The notes: generated by a model from the letters alone, not told the origin. A DNA stretch of 64,000 bases from Mycobacterium dioxanotrophicus (GCF_002157835.1 NZ_CP020809.1:5766001-5830000); one strand, 5' to 3'; positions 27,593 to 36,372 are shown, counted from the stretch's first letter. A program made the numbers and translations.

Positions 27593-28630
27593 TCAGGCTT
27601 CGGCGGTCTGCTCGACGGGAAGCGATCCGACCCGGCAGTCCGCCACGCCGACCGTGGTCCGGGTGATCGACTCCACCCGCTCCTGCGCTTTCTGCGCGTC
27701 GGTCACCCACAGCTTGTAGAACTCGAACGGGCAGTCGGCGACGCCCTTGTCGCCATCGCCTGCGGCATGCACCCCGGAGTAGCCGCGGTGCAGCAGTTTG
27801 AACAGATGGTTCTGCGACTGGTCGTTCTCCCGGGCGTCGCGAATCGCCGACAGCGACAGCTGCGCGTATTGGATGCCGTACTCCTCCTCTCCGGTCTCGC
27901 CGAGGGTGCGCCCGTCGAAACCGATGATGGCCGAATGGCCGAAGTAGGAGTAGACGCCGTCGAAGCCGGCCGCATTGGCAACGGCCACATAGCAATTGTT
28001 GGCCCACGCCATGGCCTTTGCCATCATCACCTGTTGGTCCTTGGCGGGGTACATGTAGCCCTGGCACCGCACGATCAGCTCGGCGCCCTTCATCGCACAG
28101 TCCCGCCAGATCTCCGGGTAGTTGCCGTCATCGCAGATGATCAGCGAGATCTTGAGGCCCTTCGGCCCGTCGGTGACATACGTGGTATCGCCGGGATACC
28201 AGCCTTCGATCGGGCACCACGGCAGGATCTTGCGGTACTTCTGCACGATGTCACCCTTGTCGTCGATCAGCACGAGGGTGTTGTAGGGCGGCTTGTTCGG
28301 ATGGTCCTCGTGGCGCTCACCCGTGATCGAGAAGACGCCCCACGTGCCCGCCTCCCGGCAGGCCGCCGAGAAGATCGCGGTCTCCTCGCCGGGGATGGTC
28401 GCGGCGGTATCGTACATCTCCCGCTCGTCGTACATGATCCCCTGAGTCGAATACTCCGGGAACACAACAAGATCCATGCCCGGCAGCCCCGACTTCATAC
28501 CGATGAGCATGTCGGCGATCCTGCGGCAGTTGTCGAGGACGTCGGCCCGGGTGTGCAGCCGCGGCATCTTGTAGTTGACGACCGCGACGCCGACGGTGTC
28601 GTTGCTCGACGAGATGTCTCCGTGCCTCAT
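27593..28630 (-). CDS. amiE: aliphatic amidase
   Basis: 345 residues. Nitrilase-superfamily amidase that hydrolyses short aliphatic amides (acetamide, propionamide) to acid and ammonia. The catalytic triad is in the same numbered places as in Pseudomonas AmiE: Glu59 (FPEY), Lys134 (YRKILPW), Cys166 ([10 protein letters not shown]). [20 protein letters not shown] and the C-terminal extension also match AmiE. AAGGAGAA precedes the ATG. It sits between amiS and amiB. The alternative formamidase AmiF is less likely because of the N-terminus. Confidence 0.95.
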   Translation of the reverse strand: MRHGDISSSNDTVGVAVVNYKMPRLHTRADVLDNCRRIADMLIGMKSGLPGMDLVVFPEYSTQGIMYDEREMYDTAATIPGEETAIFSAACREAGTWGVFSITGERHEDHPNKPPYNTLVLIDDKGDIVQKYRKILPWCPIEGWYPGDTTYVTDGPKGLKISLIICDDGNYPEIWRDCAMKGAELIVRCQGYMYPAKDQQVMMAKAMAWANNCYVAVANAAGFDGVYSYFGHSAIIGFDGRTLGETGEEEYGIQYAQLSLSAIRDARENDQSQNHLFKLLHRGYSGVHAAGDGDKGVADCPFEFYKLWVTDAQKAQERVESITRTTVGVADCRVGSLPVEQTAEA

Positions 28631-28658
28631 GGTTTTCTCCTTGTCATTGGTTGTTCGA

Positions 28659-29288
28659 TCAGCTGTAGACGGGTTCTGTTGCGGCGGTGTGTGATCGGTG
28701 TGAACGGCGGGTACTGAGCGCCTTGGCCGCGATGAACAGGACGACGAATCCCAATGCCCAGATCGCCGCGATGCCCGGCGAGGTCCGGTACGTGCCGCTG
28801 AGCATCAGGAAGGCGGGCAGCGTGCAGGTCGGCTGGCTCAACAACACAACCGACCATCCGGTGAATCGCGTCAGTTGATCGCGATGCAGGCCGAGCACCA
28901 AGAAGAACAGCAGCCACAGCACCGACCAACTCAGCCAGATCACGCCGAACACCGGGTCGCGCACCACGGTGAACGACAGCACCGCGTAGACCACGGCGCC
29001 ACCCGCGACGAACAGCGAGAACCAGCCGATGCCTTCGGGTTCCAGGCCGGCGAGGTTGACGATCCCGACGTAGAGGTAGGTGAACCCGAAGAGGTAGAGG
29101 CCCGACGCGGCCAGGATGGCCGCGTCGTCGCCGTGAGCCAACACGAGCATGATGGTCGGCAGCACGCATTGCATGGCTCCGACGAACAGGTTCAACACGG
29201 CGGCCGAGCGTGCCGGGACGATGTCCAACAACATCAGCCCGTTGACGAAAAGCACTGCCCCGACGTAAAGGAGACCGACGCTGCCCAC
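28659..29288 (-). CDS. amiS: AmiS/UreI-family amide channel
   Basis: 209 residues with about six or seven membrane helices. [21 protein letters not shown] and [15 protein letters not shown] start the AmiS/UreI family; [12 protein letters not shown] and [13 protein letters not shown] are its other marks. Members are proton-gated or open channels for urea and short amides. GTG 29288 has GGAGGTG five nt upstream. It precedes amiE by 28 nt, so uptake and hydrolysis are co-expressed. Confidence 0.93.
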   Translation of the reverse strand: MGSVGLLYVGAVLFVNGLMLLDIVPARSAAVLNLFVGAMQCVLPTIMLVLAHGDDAAILAASGLYLFGFTYLYVGIVNLAGLEPEGIGWFSLFVAGGAVVYAVLSFTVVRDPVFGVIWLSWSVLWLLFFLVLGLHRDQLTRFTGWSVVLLSQPTCTLPAFLMLSGTYRTSPGIAAIWALGFVVLFIAAKALSTRRSHRSHTAATEPVYS

Positions 29289-29301
29289 CGGACACCTCCG
29301 A

Positions 29302-29336
29302 TTACTTCCAAATGAAATAGATCTATTTGAAAGTAA
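29302..29336. promoter_or_regulatory. operator-like dyad ahead of amiS
   Basis: TTACTTCCAAAT (29302-29313) and ATTTGAAAGTAA (29325-29336) pair with one mismatch in 12. A perfect 14-bp palindrome AAATAGATCTATTT (29315-29328) is nested between them. It lies directly ahead of the amiS ribosome site. The ACTTYCAARW half-site also occurs ahead of the marR gene, so MarR is the likely binder. Confidence 0.6.
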
Positions 29337-29372
29337 GTGACGGGCGCCACAGTGTCAACAGACGCGGGGCGG

Positions 29373-30461
29373 TCAGCCGATCAGACTGCCCGGAAGCGTC
29401 GTGACGATCTCGAAGTCGACACCGGCCGCCACGGCGAGGTGCACCGGCTGGCTGGTGCGGTGTTCCAGGAATTCCACCGTGCCGCGCGGACTCTCATACG
29501 CGACGCCGTCCGCTACGGCGTCGATCGCGAGCGGATCCCCGGCCCGACGGATCATCTCGGCCAGGAAATAGGCTCCCTCGTAACATGATTCGGCCGCACT
29601 CCCCAGCGCGGGCGCACTCGGCCCGTTGACCTCGAGGTAGCGGTCCAGCAGTTCCATCGAATTGCGGCCGACCATCGAGCGGAAGTACGAGGCGGCTACG
29701 AACAGCCCGTGAGTGGCGTCGTGACCGCTGGCGATGAGCATGTTCTCGTCCATGAGCGGACTGAAGCGAAGCTTTTCGTCCTGCAGCCCGCGGCGCGCGA
29801 AGGTCCGGTTGAACTCGACGGCGTCCTGCCCGACCAGCAGCATGAGCACGGCCTCACACCGCGACTGCGCGACCTTGTCGACGAGGCGGTCGATGTCGCC
29901 GTGCCCGAGCGCCACGAACGATCCCCCGACCAGATCCAGTGACAGTTCCCGGACATACCTGCGCACCTCGGCCAGCGAACTGCGCGGCCACACATAGTCG
30001 TCCCCGACGACGAACCACTTGCGGATTCCGAGGTTGTCGCGCATCCATCGCAGCGCGGGGGCGATCTGCTGGTCGGGAGTCTCACCGCAGCAAAAGATTC
30101 CGCGTCGACGCTCACCGCCCTCGTAGAGCGCGGGATACGAGTAGGGCACCCGGTCGACGACGACGGGCGCGAGCGCATTGCGCACCGACGAGATGTGCCA
30201 GCCGCTGACCGCGTCGATGCTGCCCTCGTCGATCAGCCGTTTGACGTCCGCGGCAACAACGGCCGGATGCGCCCCACCGTCGACCACTTCGATGCACACC
30301 TGGCGGCCGAGCACACCGCCCGCGGCGTTCAGATCGTGCGCCACCAGCTCGCCGACGGCTTCGCAGGACGGGCCGAACAGACCCGCAGGCCCTTGGAGCG
30401 GCACCACCATTCCCAAACGCCATTCGGCGTCGCGGCCACGCGTGCGCACGCCTGCGCTCAC
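29373..30461 (-). CDS. amiC: AmiC-like amide-binding protein (periplasmic-binding fold)
   Basis: 362 residues, GTG 30461 with AAGGGA upstream, no signal peptide. Leu/Ile/Val-binding-protein fold: GMVVPLQGPAGLFGPSCEAV, NAAGGVLGRQVCIEVVDGG, ERRRGIFCCGETPDQQIAPA, WFVVGDDYVWPRS, as short blocks. Without a signal peptide it should act in the cytoplasm, like Pseudomonas AmiC, which senses amides and restrains AmiR. No AmiR-type antiterminator is present here, so its partner is unclear. 84 nt ahead of amiS, with the operator dyad between. Confidence 0.85.
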   Translation of the reverse strand: MSAGVRTRGRDAEWRLGMVVPLQGPAGLFGPSCEAVGELVAHDLNAAGGVLGRQVCIEVVDGGAHPAVVAADVKRLIDEGSIDAVSGWHISSVRNALAPVVVDRVPYSYPALYEGGERRRGIFCCGETPDQQIAPALRWMRDNLGIRKWFVVGDDYVWPRSSLAEVRRYVRELSLDLVGGSFVALGHGDIDRLVDKVAQSRCEAVLMLLVGQDAVEFNRTFARRGLQDEKLRFSPLMDENMLIASGHDATHGLFVAASYFRSMVGRNSMELLDRYLEVNGPSAPALGSAAESCYEGAYFLAEMIRRAGDPLAIDAVADGVAYESPRGTVEFLEHRTSQPVHLAVAAGVDFEIVTTLPGSLIG

Positions 30462-30483
30462 CCGCGCGTTCCCTTCGGCGGTG

Positions 30484-30537
30484 CCGGGTGCGCACGCGAG
30501 GAGCAGATAGCCGGGTGCGCACGCGAGGAGCAGATAG
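30484..30537. repeat. 27-bp perfect tandem duplication upstream of amiC
   Basis: Two identical 27-bp units (30484-30510 and 30511-30537), each beginning CCGGGTGCGCACGCGAGGAG, in the amiC-marR gap. They lie within the likely amiC promoter or leader. Copy number may vary between strains. Confidence 0.8.
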
Positions 30538-30571
30538 ACCGGCAGGCGAGGCGATCAGCTAGAATCATTCC

Positions 30572-30581
30572 ACTTGGAAGT
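30572..30581. promoter_or_regulatory. candidate MarR operator ahead of marR
   Basis: ACTTGGAAGT is a short dyad (ACTT/AAGT). Its reverse complement ACTTCCAAGT matches the ACTTYCAARW half-sites at 29305-29313 and 29325-29334. It lies about 55 nt before the marR start, suiting autoregulation. Confidence 0.45.
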
Positions 30582-30633
30582 ATCCTCGCGTCGGCGGCGC
30601 GAGGCAATCGTCAGTTGGGAGGGTCGGTCGACC

Positions 30634-31041
30634 GTGACAGACATGCTCCCACCTGGCGGCCCGGTCACACCGTCCGGCAGCGACGTCGTGCGGGTAGCCC
30701 GCATGATCAGCGCGGTCATCGAGCGTGAACTCGCCGGCGAGGACTTGACCCTCGACGACTGGCTGGTGCTCGAAGCACTGGGCGCCTCACCTGGGCTCAC
30801 GATGGCCGAGCTGCGCGCGCAGACCCTGACGGCCGCCCCGACCCTGACCCGCGTGGTGGACCGGCTCGTCGCCCGTGCCGCGGTGTTCCGGGAGGTCGAC
30901 GCCGACGACCGTCGCAAGGTCCGCGTCAACCTCAGCAAGCGCGGCACGGCCCTGCACTCCCGGCTGCTGGCGGCCGTCCGCCCGGCCGAACAGGCTTGGT
31001 TCGACGAGCACGGCGTCAGCCCGTGGATGGTCTCCGGCTGA
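30634..31041 (+). CDS. MarR-family regulator of the amidase locus
   Basis: 135 residues from GTG 30634, with GGGAGGG upstream. Winged helix-turn-helix: LTLDDWLVLEALGASPGLTM, LRAQTLTAAPTLTRVVDRLVARAAV and the wing DADDRRKVRVNLSKRGTAL (short blocks). Small for a MarR protein but complete. It is divergent from amiC and upstream of mmsA. Matching ACTTYCAARW motifs ahead of amiS, marR and possibly mmsA suggest it controls these. The ligand may be an amide or acyl product; that is inference. Confidence 0.87.
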   Translation: MTDMLPPGGPVTPSGSDVVRVARMISAVIERELAGEDLTLDDWLVLEALGASPGLTMAELRAQTLTAAPTLTRVVDRLVARAAVFREVDADDRRKVRVNLSKRGTALHSRLLAAVRPAEQAWFDEHGVSPWMVSG

Positions 31042-31098
31042 CGACGCTCTCCAGCGCGTGCAGCCACTGAAGCACCAGAACCCTTGCGGTACCGACCC

Positions 31099-31136
31099 TT
31101 GCCAAACCACATGACCAATTACTAGGATATGCAAGT
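31099..31136 (+). promoter_or_regulatory. mmsA promoter with ACTTGCATAT motif
   Basis: TTGCCA (31099-31104) and TAGGAT (31123-31128), spaced by 18 nt, form a good vegetative promoter. ATATGCAAGT, the reverse complement of ACTTGCATAT, overlaps the -10 and expected start (31127-31136). It resembles the MarR half-site ACTTYCAARW. Confidence 0.5.
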
Positions 31137-31190
31137 ATCTCGGGTGTGGCCCGAGTAGCCACCATTGCGCACAATCCTTGGACGGACGTC

Positions 31191-32711
31191 ATGACTACAC
31201 AGATTCCCCACTTCATCAACGGTGAGCGGTCCGCGGCGGGGTCGACCCGTAGCGCCGATGTGCTCAATCCCAGCACCGGCGAGGTCCAGGCCCAGGTCCT
31301 GATGGCTTCCGCGGCCGATGTGGACGCCGCCGTCGCCGTGGCGGTCGAGGCCCAGAAGACGTGGGCCGCCTACAACCCGCAGCGCCGGGCTCGCGTCCTG
31401 ATGCGCTTCATCGACCTGGTCAACCAGAACGCCGACGAACTGGCCGAGCTACTGTCCCTCGAGCACGGCAAGACTGTCGCCGACTCGCTGGGCGACATCC
31501 AGCGCGGCATCGAAGTGATCGAGTTCTCGGTGGGTATCCCGCACCTGCTCAAGGGCGAGTTCACCGAGGGGGCGGGCACCGGCATCGACGTGTACTCGAT
31601 TCGGCAGCCGCTCGGGGTGGTCGCCGGGATCACGCCCTTCAACTTCCCCGCGATGATCCCGCTGTGGAAGGCCGGCCCCGCGCTGGCATGCGGAAACGCG
31701 TTCATCCTCAAGCCTTCTGAGCGTGATCCCTCGGTTCCGCTGCGCCTGGCCGAGTTGTTCATCGAAGCCGGTCTGCCCGCGGGCGTGTTCCAGGTGATCC
31801 AGGGCGACAAGGAAGCCGTCGACGCGATCCTGACGCACCCGGACATCCAGGCCGTCGGCTTCGTCGGCAGCTCCGACATCGCGCAGTACATCTACTCCAC
31901 CGCGACCGCACACGCCAAGCGCGCGCAGTGCTTCGGCGGCGCCAAGAACCACATGATCGTCATGCCCGATGCCGACCTCGACCAGGCCGTCGACGCCTTG
32001 ATCGGTGCGGGCTACGGAAGTGCCGGCGAACGCTGCATGGCCATCAGTGTCGCCGTCCCGGTCGGTGAGGAGACCGCGAATCGGCTGCGCGCGCGCCTGG
32101 TCGAGCGGGTCAACCAACTGCGGGTGGGCCACAGCCTCGACCCCAAGGCGGACTACGGACCACTGGTGACCGAGGCCGCACTCGCCCGGGTCAAGGACTA
32201 CATCGGCCAGGGTGTGGACGCGGGCGCAGAGCTGGTGGTCGACGGCCGCGAACGGGCCAGCGACGAGCTGACTTTCGGCGACGTGAGCCTTGCGGGCGGC
32301 TACTTCATCGGCCCCACCCTGTTCGACCACGTCACTGCCGACATGTCGATCTACACCGACGAGATCTTTGGTCCGGTGCTGTGCATCGTGCGGGCCCACG
32401 ACTACGAAGAGGCCTTGCGGCTGCCGACCGAGCATGAGTACGGCAACGGCGTGGCGATCTTCACCCGGGACGGCGACGCCGCCCGTGACTTCGTGTCCCG
32501 GGTCCAGGTCGGCATGGTCGGCGTCAACGTGCCGATCCCAGTTCCGGTGGCGTATCACACCTTCGGCGGCTGGAAGCGGTCCGGTTTCGGCGATCTCAAC
32601 CAGCACGGTCCCGCGTCGATCCAGTTCTACACCAAGGTCAAGACCGTGACCGAGCGGTGGCCATCGGGCATCAAGGACGGCGCCGAGTTCGTCATCCCCA
32701 CCATGAAGTAG
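31191..32711 (+). CDS. mmsA: methylmalonate-semialdehyde dehydrogenase (CoA-acylating)
   Basis: 506 residues from ATG 31191. It oxidises methylmalonate semialdehyde to propionyl-CoA in valine and thymine breakdown. Aldehyde dehydrogenase fold with ITPFNFPAMIPLWK, GSAGERCMAISVAV carrying nucleophile Cys282, and EIFGPVLCIVRA. The Arg-rich and IxVYSIRQPLGVVAG features fit MmsA rather than other ALDHs. First gene of mmsA-acd-mmsB, the same order as Rv0753c-Rv0751c. Confidence 0.95.
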   Translation: MTTQIPHFINGERSAAGSTRSADVLNPSTGEVQAQVLMASAADVDAAVAVAVEAQKTWAAYNPQRRARVLMRFIDLVNQNADELAELLSLEHGKTVADSLGDIQRGIEVIEFSVGIPHLLKGEFTEGAGTGIDVYSIRQPLGVVAGITPFNFPAMIPLWKAGPALACGNAFILKPSERDPSVPLRLAELFIEAGLPAGVFQVIQGDKEAVDAILTHPDIQAVGFVGSSDIAQYIYSTATAHAKRAQCFGGAKNHMIVMPDADLDQAVDALIGAGYGSAGERCMAISVAVPVGEETANRLRARLVERVNQLRVGHSLDPKADYGPLVTEAALARVKDYIGQGVDAGAELVVDGRERASDELTFGDVSLAGGYFIGPTLFDHVTADMSIYTDEIFGPVLCIVRAHDYEEALRLPTEHEYGNGVAIFTRDGDAARDFVSRVQVGMVGVNVPIPVPVAYHTFGGWKRSGFGDLNQHGPASIQFYTKVKTVTERWPSGIKDGAEFVIPTMK

Positions 32712-32718
32712 ACCCACC

Positions 32719-33903
32719 GTGGATCTTTACGAATTGGATGACGACGAACGTGTGATCGCCGAGACGGCGGCCGCGTTCGCCGAAAAGCGCATCGCGCCAT
32801 ATGCGTTGGAGTGGGACGAAACGCACCACTTCCCCGTCGACGTACTGCGCGAGGCGGCCGAACTCGGCATGGCGGCGATCTACTGCCAGGAGGACGCGGG
32901 CGGCAGCGGGCTGCGACGACTGGATGCCGTGCGCATCTTCGAGCAGCTCGCGGCCGCCGACCCGGCCATCGCGGCGTTCCTGTCCATCCACAACATGTGT
33001 GCGTGGATGGTGGACAGCTTCGGCACCGAGGAACAGCGCAAGACCTGGGTGCCGCGGCTGGCGTCGATGGATGCCATCGCCAGCTACTGCCTGACCGAAC
33101 CGGGTGCCGGATCGGATGCCGCGGCCCTGCGCACCAGGGCGGTCCGTGACGGCGACGACTGGGTGCTCGACGGTGACAAGCAGTTCATCTCAGGTGCGGG
33201 CAGCTCGGACATCTACGTGGTGATGGCCCGTACCGGCGCGGAGGGGCCGCGGGGCATCTCTGCGTTCCTTGTCGAAAAGGACACGCCCGGGCTGACTTTC
33301 GGCGCGCAGGAGCAGAAGATGGGCTGGAACGCGCAGCCCACGGCGCAGGTGATCTTCGACGGCGTTCGGATACCCGCCGATGCGCTGCTCGGCGGCACCG
33401 AGGGCACCGGGTTCGGCATCGCGATGAACGGGCTCAACGGGGGGCGCATCAACATCGCCGCCTGTTCGCTCGGCGGGGCACAGGCCGCGCACGACAAGGC
33501 GGTCGCCTACCTGGCCGACCGGCAGGCGTTCGGCGGAGCCCTGCTCGACGAGCCCACCATCCGGTTCACGCTGGCCGACATGGCCACCGGACTGGAGACG
33601 TCGCGAAACATGTTGTGGCGGGCGGCCTCCGCGTTGGACGGCAACCACCCCGACAAGGTGACGCTGTGCGCGATGGCCAAGCGCTACGTCACCGACACCT
33701 GCTTCGAGGTGGCCGATCAGGCCCTGCAGCTGCATGGTGGCTACGGCTACCTGCGGGAGTACGGGTTGGAGAAAATCGTCCGCGATCTACGGGTGCACCG
33801 CATCCTTGAGGGAACCAACGAAATCATGCGCGTGGTGATCGGGCGCGCGACCGCGGGCAGAGCCCGCAATTCAGCAGAAGCGGGCAGAGCCCGCGTGGGA
33901 TAG
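32719..33903 (+). CDS. acyl-CoA dehydrogenase (isobutyryl-CoA type, FadE9-like)
   Basis: 394 residues, GTG 32719. FAD-dependent; in this operon it should oxidise isobutyryl-CoA to methacrylyl-CoA. SYCLTEPGAGSDAAALRT, QMHGGYGYL-type LQLHGGYGYLREYGLEK and EGTNEIMRVVIGR are family motifs. The normal C-terminus falls at about residue 377; the last 17 residues (AGRARNSAEAGRARVG) are encoded by two copies of a 15-bp palindrome and look like a repeat insertion. Equivalent to Rv0752c (fadE9) by position. Confidence 0.93.
   Translation: MDLYELDDDERVIAETAAAFAEKRIAPYALEWDETHHFPVDVLREAAELGMAAIYCQEDAGGSGLRRLDAVRIFEQLAAADPAIAAFLSIHNMCAWMVDSFGTEEQRKTWVPRLASMDAIASYCLTEPGAGSDAAALRTRAVRDGDDWVLDGDKQFISGAGSSDIYVVMARTGAEGPRGISAFLVEKDTPGLTFGAQEQKMGWNAQPTAQVIFDGVRIPADALLGGTEGTGFGIAMNGLNGGRINIAACSLGGAQAAHDKAVAYLADRQAFGGALLDEPTIRFTLADMATGLETSRNMLWRAASALDGNHPDKVTLCAMAKRYVTDTCFEVADQALQLHGGYGYLREYGLEKIVRDLRVHRILEGTNEIMRVVIGRATAGRARNSAEAGRARVG
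33853..33894. repeat. two copies of a 15-bp palindrome in the acyl-CoA dehydrogenase 3' end
   Basis: GCGGGCAGAGCCCGC occurs at 33853-33867 and 33880-33894. Each is a 6-bp stem with an AGA loop. They code for the AGRAR repeats of the protein tail and end just before mmsB. Confidence 0.85.
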
Positions 33904-33912
33904 GAGTTGCAC

Positions 33913-34785
33913 GTGAGCACAATCGCTTTCCTGGGTCTCGGACACATGGGCGGCCCGATGGCTGCCAATCTGGTGGCCGCCGGACACACCGTGCGCGGGT
34001 TCGACCCTGTCCCGGCGGCGCAGGAGGCCGCAAAGGCCAACGGCGTCACCATCTTCGGCAGTGGGCCCGAGGCAGTGGCGGGTTCCGACGTGGTGATCAC
34101 CATGTTGGCCAACGGCACACAGGTGAAGAGCTGCTACGCCGCGGTGCTGCCCGCCGCGACGTCAGGCGCACTGTTCATCGACAGCTCGACCATCTCCGTC
34201 GACGATGCCCGTGAGGTACACGAGCTGGCCGGCGAGCACGGTTTCGGCCAGCTCGACGCCCCGGTGTCCGGTGGCGTCAAGGGTGCGGTGGCAGGCACGT
34301 TGGCGTTCATGGTCGGGGGTCCCGACGACGCCGTCGCCGCGGCCCGACCGGTGCTGGAACCCATGGCCGGCAAGATCATTCACTGCGGTGCCGCAGGTGC
34401 GGGTCAGGCCGCCAAGGTGTGCAACAACATGGTGCTCGCGGTGCAGCAGATCGCCGTCGGTGAGGCGTTCGTCCTAGCCGAGAAGCTGGGGTTGGACAAG
34501 CAGTCGTTGTTCGACGTGATTACCGGTGCCACCGGCAACTGCTGGGCCGTGCACACCAATTGCCCGGTGCCCGGGCCTGTTCCGACGTCCCCGGCCAACA
34601 ACGATTTCAAGCCGGGGTTCGCCACGGCGTTGATGAACAAGGATCTCGGCCTGGCAATGGCGGCGGTGGAGTCGACGGGTTCGTCGGCGCCGCTGGGCAC
34701 CCATGCCGCGGAGATCTACGCGAAGTTCGCCGTCGACCATGCCGACTTGGACTTCAGCGCGGTGATCGAGACGCTGCGCGGTTGA
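33913..34785 (+). CDS. mmsB: 3-hydroxyisobutyrate dehydrogenase
   Basis: 290 residues. It oxidises 3-hydroxyisobutyrate to methylmalonate semialdehyde for MmsA. AFLGLGHMGGPMAANLVAAGH is the NAD(P) Rossmann signature of beta-hydroxyacid dehydrogenases; DAPVSGGVKGAVAGTL is the substrate-binding block; GAGQAAKVCNNMV holds the catalytic Lys; NDFKPGFATALMNKDLGLA matches the cofactor/substrate region. GTG 33913 is chosen because AGGAG lies six nt upstream. Third gene of the valine operon. Confidence 0.95.
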   Translation: MSTIAFLGLGHMGGPMAANLVAAGHTVRGFDPVPAAQEAAKANGVTIFGSGPEAVAGSDVVITMLANGTQVKSCYAAVLPAATSGALFIDSSTISVDDAREVHELAGEHGFGQLDAPVSGGVKGAVAGTLAFMVGGPDDAVAAARPVLEPMAGKIIHCGAAGAGQAAKVCNNMVLAVQQIAVGEAFVLAEKLGLDKQSLFDVITGATGNCWAVHTNCPVPGPVPTSPANNDFKPGFATALMNKDLGLAMAAVESTGSSAPLGTHAAEIYAKFAVDHADLDFSAVIETLRG

Positions 34786-34789
34786 GCGC

Positions 34790-35593
34790 CTAGGCGGCCG
34801 TCGGGCTGTGTTGCGCCCACCACGAGGCGTGCAGGCGTCGGCAGGTCGCCAATCGCAGCGCGTCGTCCATGCCGGTGTAGTCGGGGCGTACCGCGACTGC
34901 GGGCAGAGCGGTGCCCAGGTCGGCACCGACGAGCACGCTGGCCAACCCCGCGGCGTTCGCAGCCCGCAGTCCGGTGCTCGACCCGGCGACGCCCAACGCG
35001 TCGTGCGCGGACACCCCGAGCTCGGCCAGAGCGTGCTGATGGGCGGCGCCGTGCATCGACGAGGTGACGTCGTCACCGGTGACGACGGTTTCCACCAGGC
35101 CCTCGCCCACCAGCTGACGCACCAGCGGCTCGACCCACCGGCGCCGGCCGCTGGACACCACACCCACGGGTACCTCGGCGGCAAAGGCGTCCATGACGAG
35201 GTCGAGCAGACCGGCCCGCGGAGCCAGGCCGGCGTCGAGGATCATCTCGTCGAACATCATGTCCTTGGTGGCGCAGATCTCGTCGGCGAGCACCTCGGTG
35301 AGCACGTCGCATTCCGGCCCCACGCAGCGTTTGCGCAGTTCCGCAGCAACCCGCTGACGCTCGTCGTGCAGCGCCAACAGCTGCCGATAGCGGGCCACGC
35401 TCCATTCCAGGGATAGGCCGTGCGCGGCGAATGCCGCGTTGAACACGACCCGATGACCGTCGACATCCAGGTCTGACAGCGCGTCGAGATCGAAGATCAC
35501 CGCACGCAGCGGGAACGCTCCTGCATCAGTCGGCTCAGGACAGTCCCACCAGAACCGCCCGGCACGCCATGTTTTCTCCTGAGGTGAGGACAC
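34790..35593 (-). CDS. HAD-superfamily phosphatase
   Basis: About 267 residues from GTG 35593; the start is uncertain and could be the GTG just before IFDLDAL. HAD motif I FDLDALSDLD has the nucleophile and second Asp, though the usual Thr/Gly after the second Asp is Leu-Ser. VGVVSSGRRRWV is motif II; the region DALGVAGSSTGLRAANAAGL resembles motif IV but lacks the usual double Asp (GDS/ED replaced by GSS). So activity or metal use may be altered. Substrate unknown. It converges on mmsB with a five-nt gap and is divergent from the response regulator. Confidence 0.8.
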   Translation of the reverse strand: MSSPQEKTWRAGRFWWDCPEPTDAGAFPLRAVIFDLDALSDLDVDGHRVVFNAAFAAHGLSLEWSVARYRQLLALHDERQRVAAELRKRCVGPECDVLTEVLADEICATKDMMFDEMILDAGLAPRAGLLDLVMDAFAAEVPVGVVSSGRRRWVEPLVRQLVGEGLVETVVTGDDVTSSMHGAAHQHALAELGVSAHDALGVAGSSTGLRAANAAGLASVLVGADLGTALPAVAVRPDYTGMDDALRLATCRRLHASWWAQHSPTAA

Positions 35594-35631
35594 CACATGA
35601 GAGTGGCCCACATCACAGCAGCCGCGCCTCC

Positions 35632-35712
35632 CCCCTAGGGGTGATTGGGCATGCGAACTTCGCCCGCTGGATGTGTCTGCTCCTCGCGTCCGCGGCCACA
35701 TAGGGTGATGCC
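35632..35712. promoter_or_regulatory. promoter region of the response regulator/kinase pair
   Basis: TAGGGT (35701-35706) stands six bases before the ATG at 35713 with no Shine-Dalgarno, the leaderless arrangement. A perfect palindrome CCCCTAGGGG lies at 35632-35641 in the divergent gap and could bind the regulator. Confidence 0.45.
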
Positions 35713-36372
35713 ATGGCGCCCTCCCCAGTGCGCCTTGTGCTGGTCGATGACCACGAAATGGTCATCGAGGGTCTCAAGGCCATGCTCGCCGCGTTCGAAG
35801 ACCGGGTTCTGGTGGTCGGCCACGCAGTCGGCGCTGAGCGAGCGCTCAGCGTTGTCGCCGAGCTGGACCCCGACATCGTGTTGTGCGACGTCCGGATGCA
35901 GGGCTCCAGCGGCCTGGATCTGTGCCGCGACCTGCGGGAACGCGACCCGGACCGCAAAGTGGTGATGCTGAGCGTGTACGACGACGAGCAGTACCTGTTC
36001 CAGGCGTTGCGGGTCGGCGCATCGGGTTACCTGCTCAAGAGCATCAGCAGCGACGAGTTGGTCCGCCAGATCGAATTCGCCCACGGTGGCGCCACCGCGA
36101 TCGATCCCGGCATGGCCGCCCGCGCCGCCGACACGGCCGCGCGACTGCAACGCGACGAGTTCTGGCCGGGTGTGCGGCAGGGCCTTACCCAGCGGGAGAG
36201 CGAGATCCTCTCGTTCGTGGTGGCGGGACTGTCCAACCGCGGCATCGCCACCAAGTTGGTGATCGGCGAAGAGACCGTCAAGACCCACCTGCGATCCATC
36301 TACCGCAAGCTGGGCGTCAGTGACCGCGCCGGCGCCGTCGCCACCGCCCTACGCGAAGGCATCTACCAATGA
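35713..36372 (+). CDS. NarL/LuxR-family response regulator
   Basis: 219 residues. Receiver domain 1-125 with acidic pair Asp12-Asp13, phosphorylation site Asp59 (VLCDVRMQG) and GASGYLLKSIS with the conserved Lys. LuxR-type helix-turn-helix at about 155-210: LTQRESEILSFVVAGLSNRGIATKLVIGEETVKTHLRSIYRKLGV, cited in part. It overlaps the kinase gene by four nt (ATGA). Target genes are unknown. Confidence 0.95.
   Translation: MAPSPVRLVLVDDHEMVIEGLKAMLAAFEDRVLVVGHAVGAERALSVVAELDPDIVLCDVRMQGSSGLDLCRDLRERDPDRKVVMLSVYDDEQYLFQALRVGASGYLLKSISSDELVRQIEFAHGGATAIDPGMAARAADTAARLQRDEFWPGVRQGLTQRESEILSFVVAGLSNRGIATKLVIGEETVKTHLRSIYRKLGVSDRAGAVATALREGIYQ

Noticed and set aside
30484..30537. CRISPR-like repeat
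   Set aside because: Two directly abutting copies without spacers; it is a tandem duplication.
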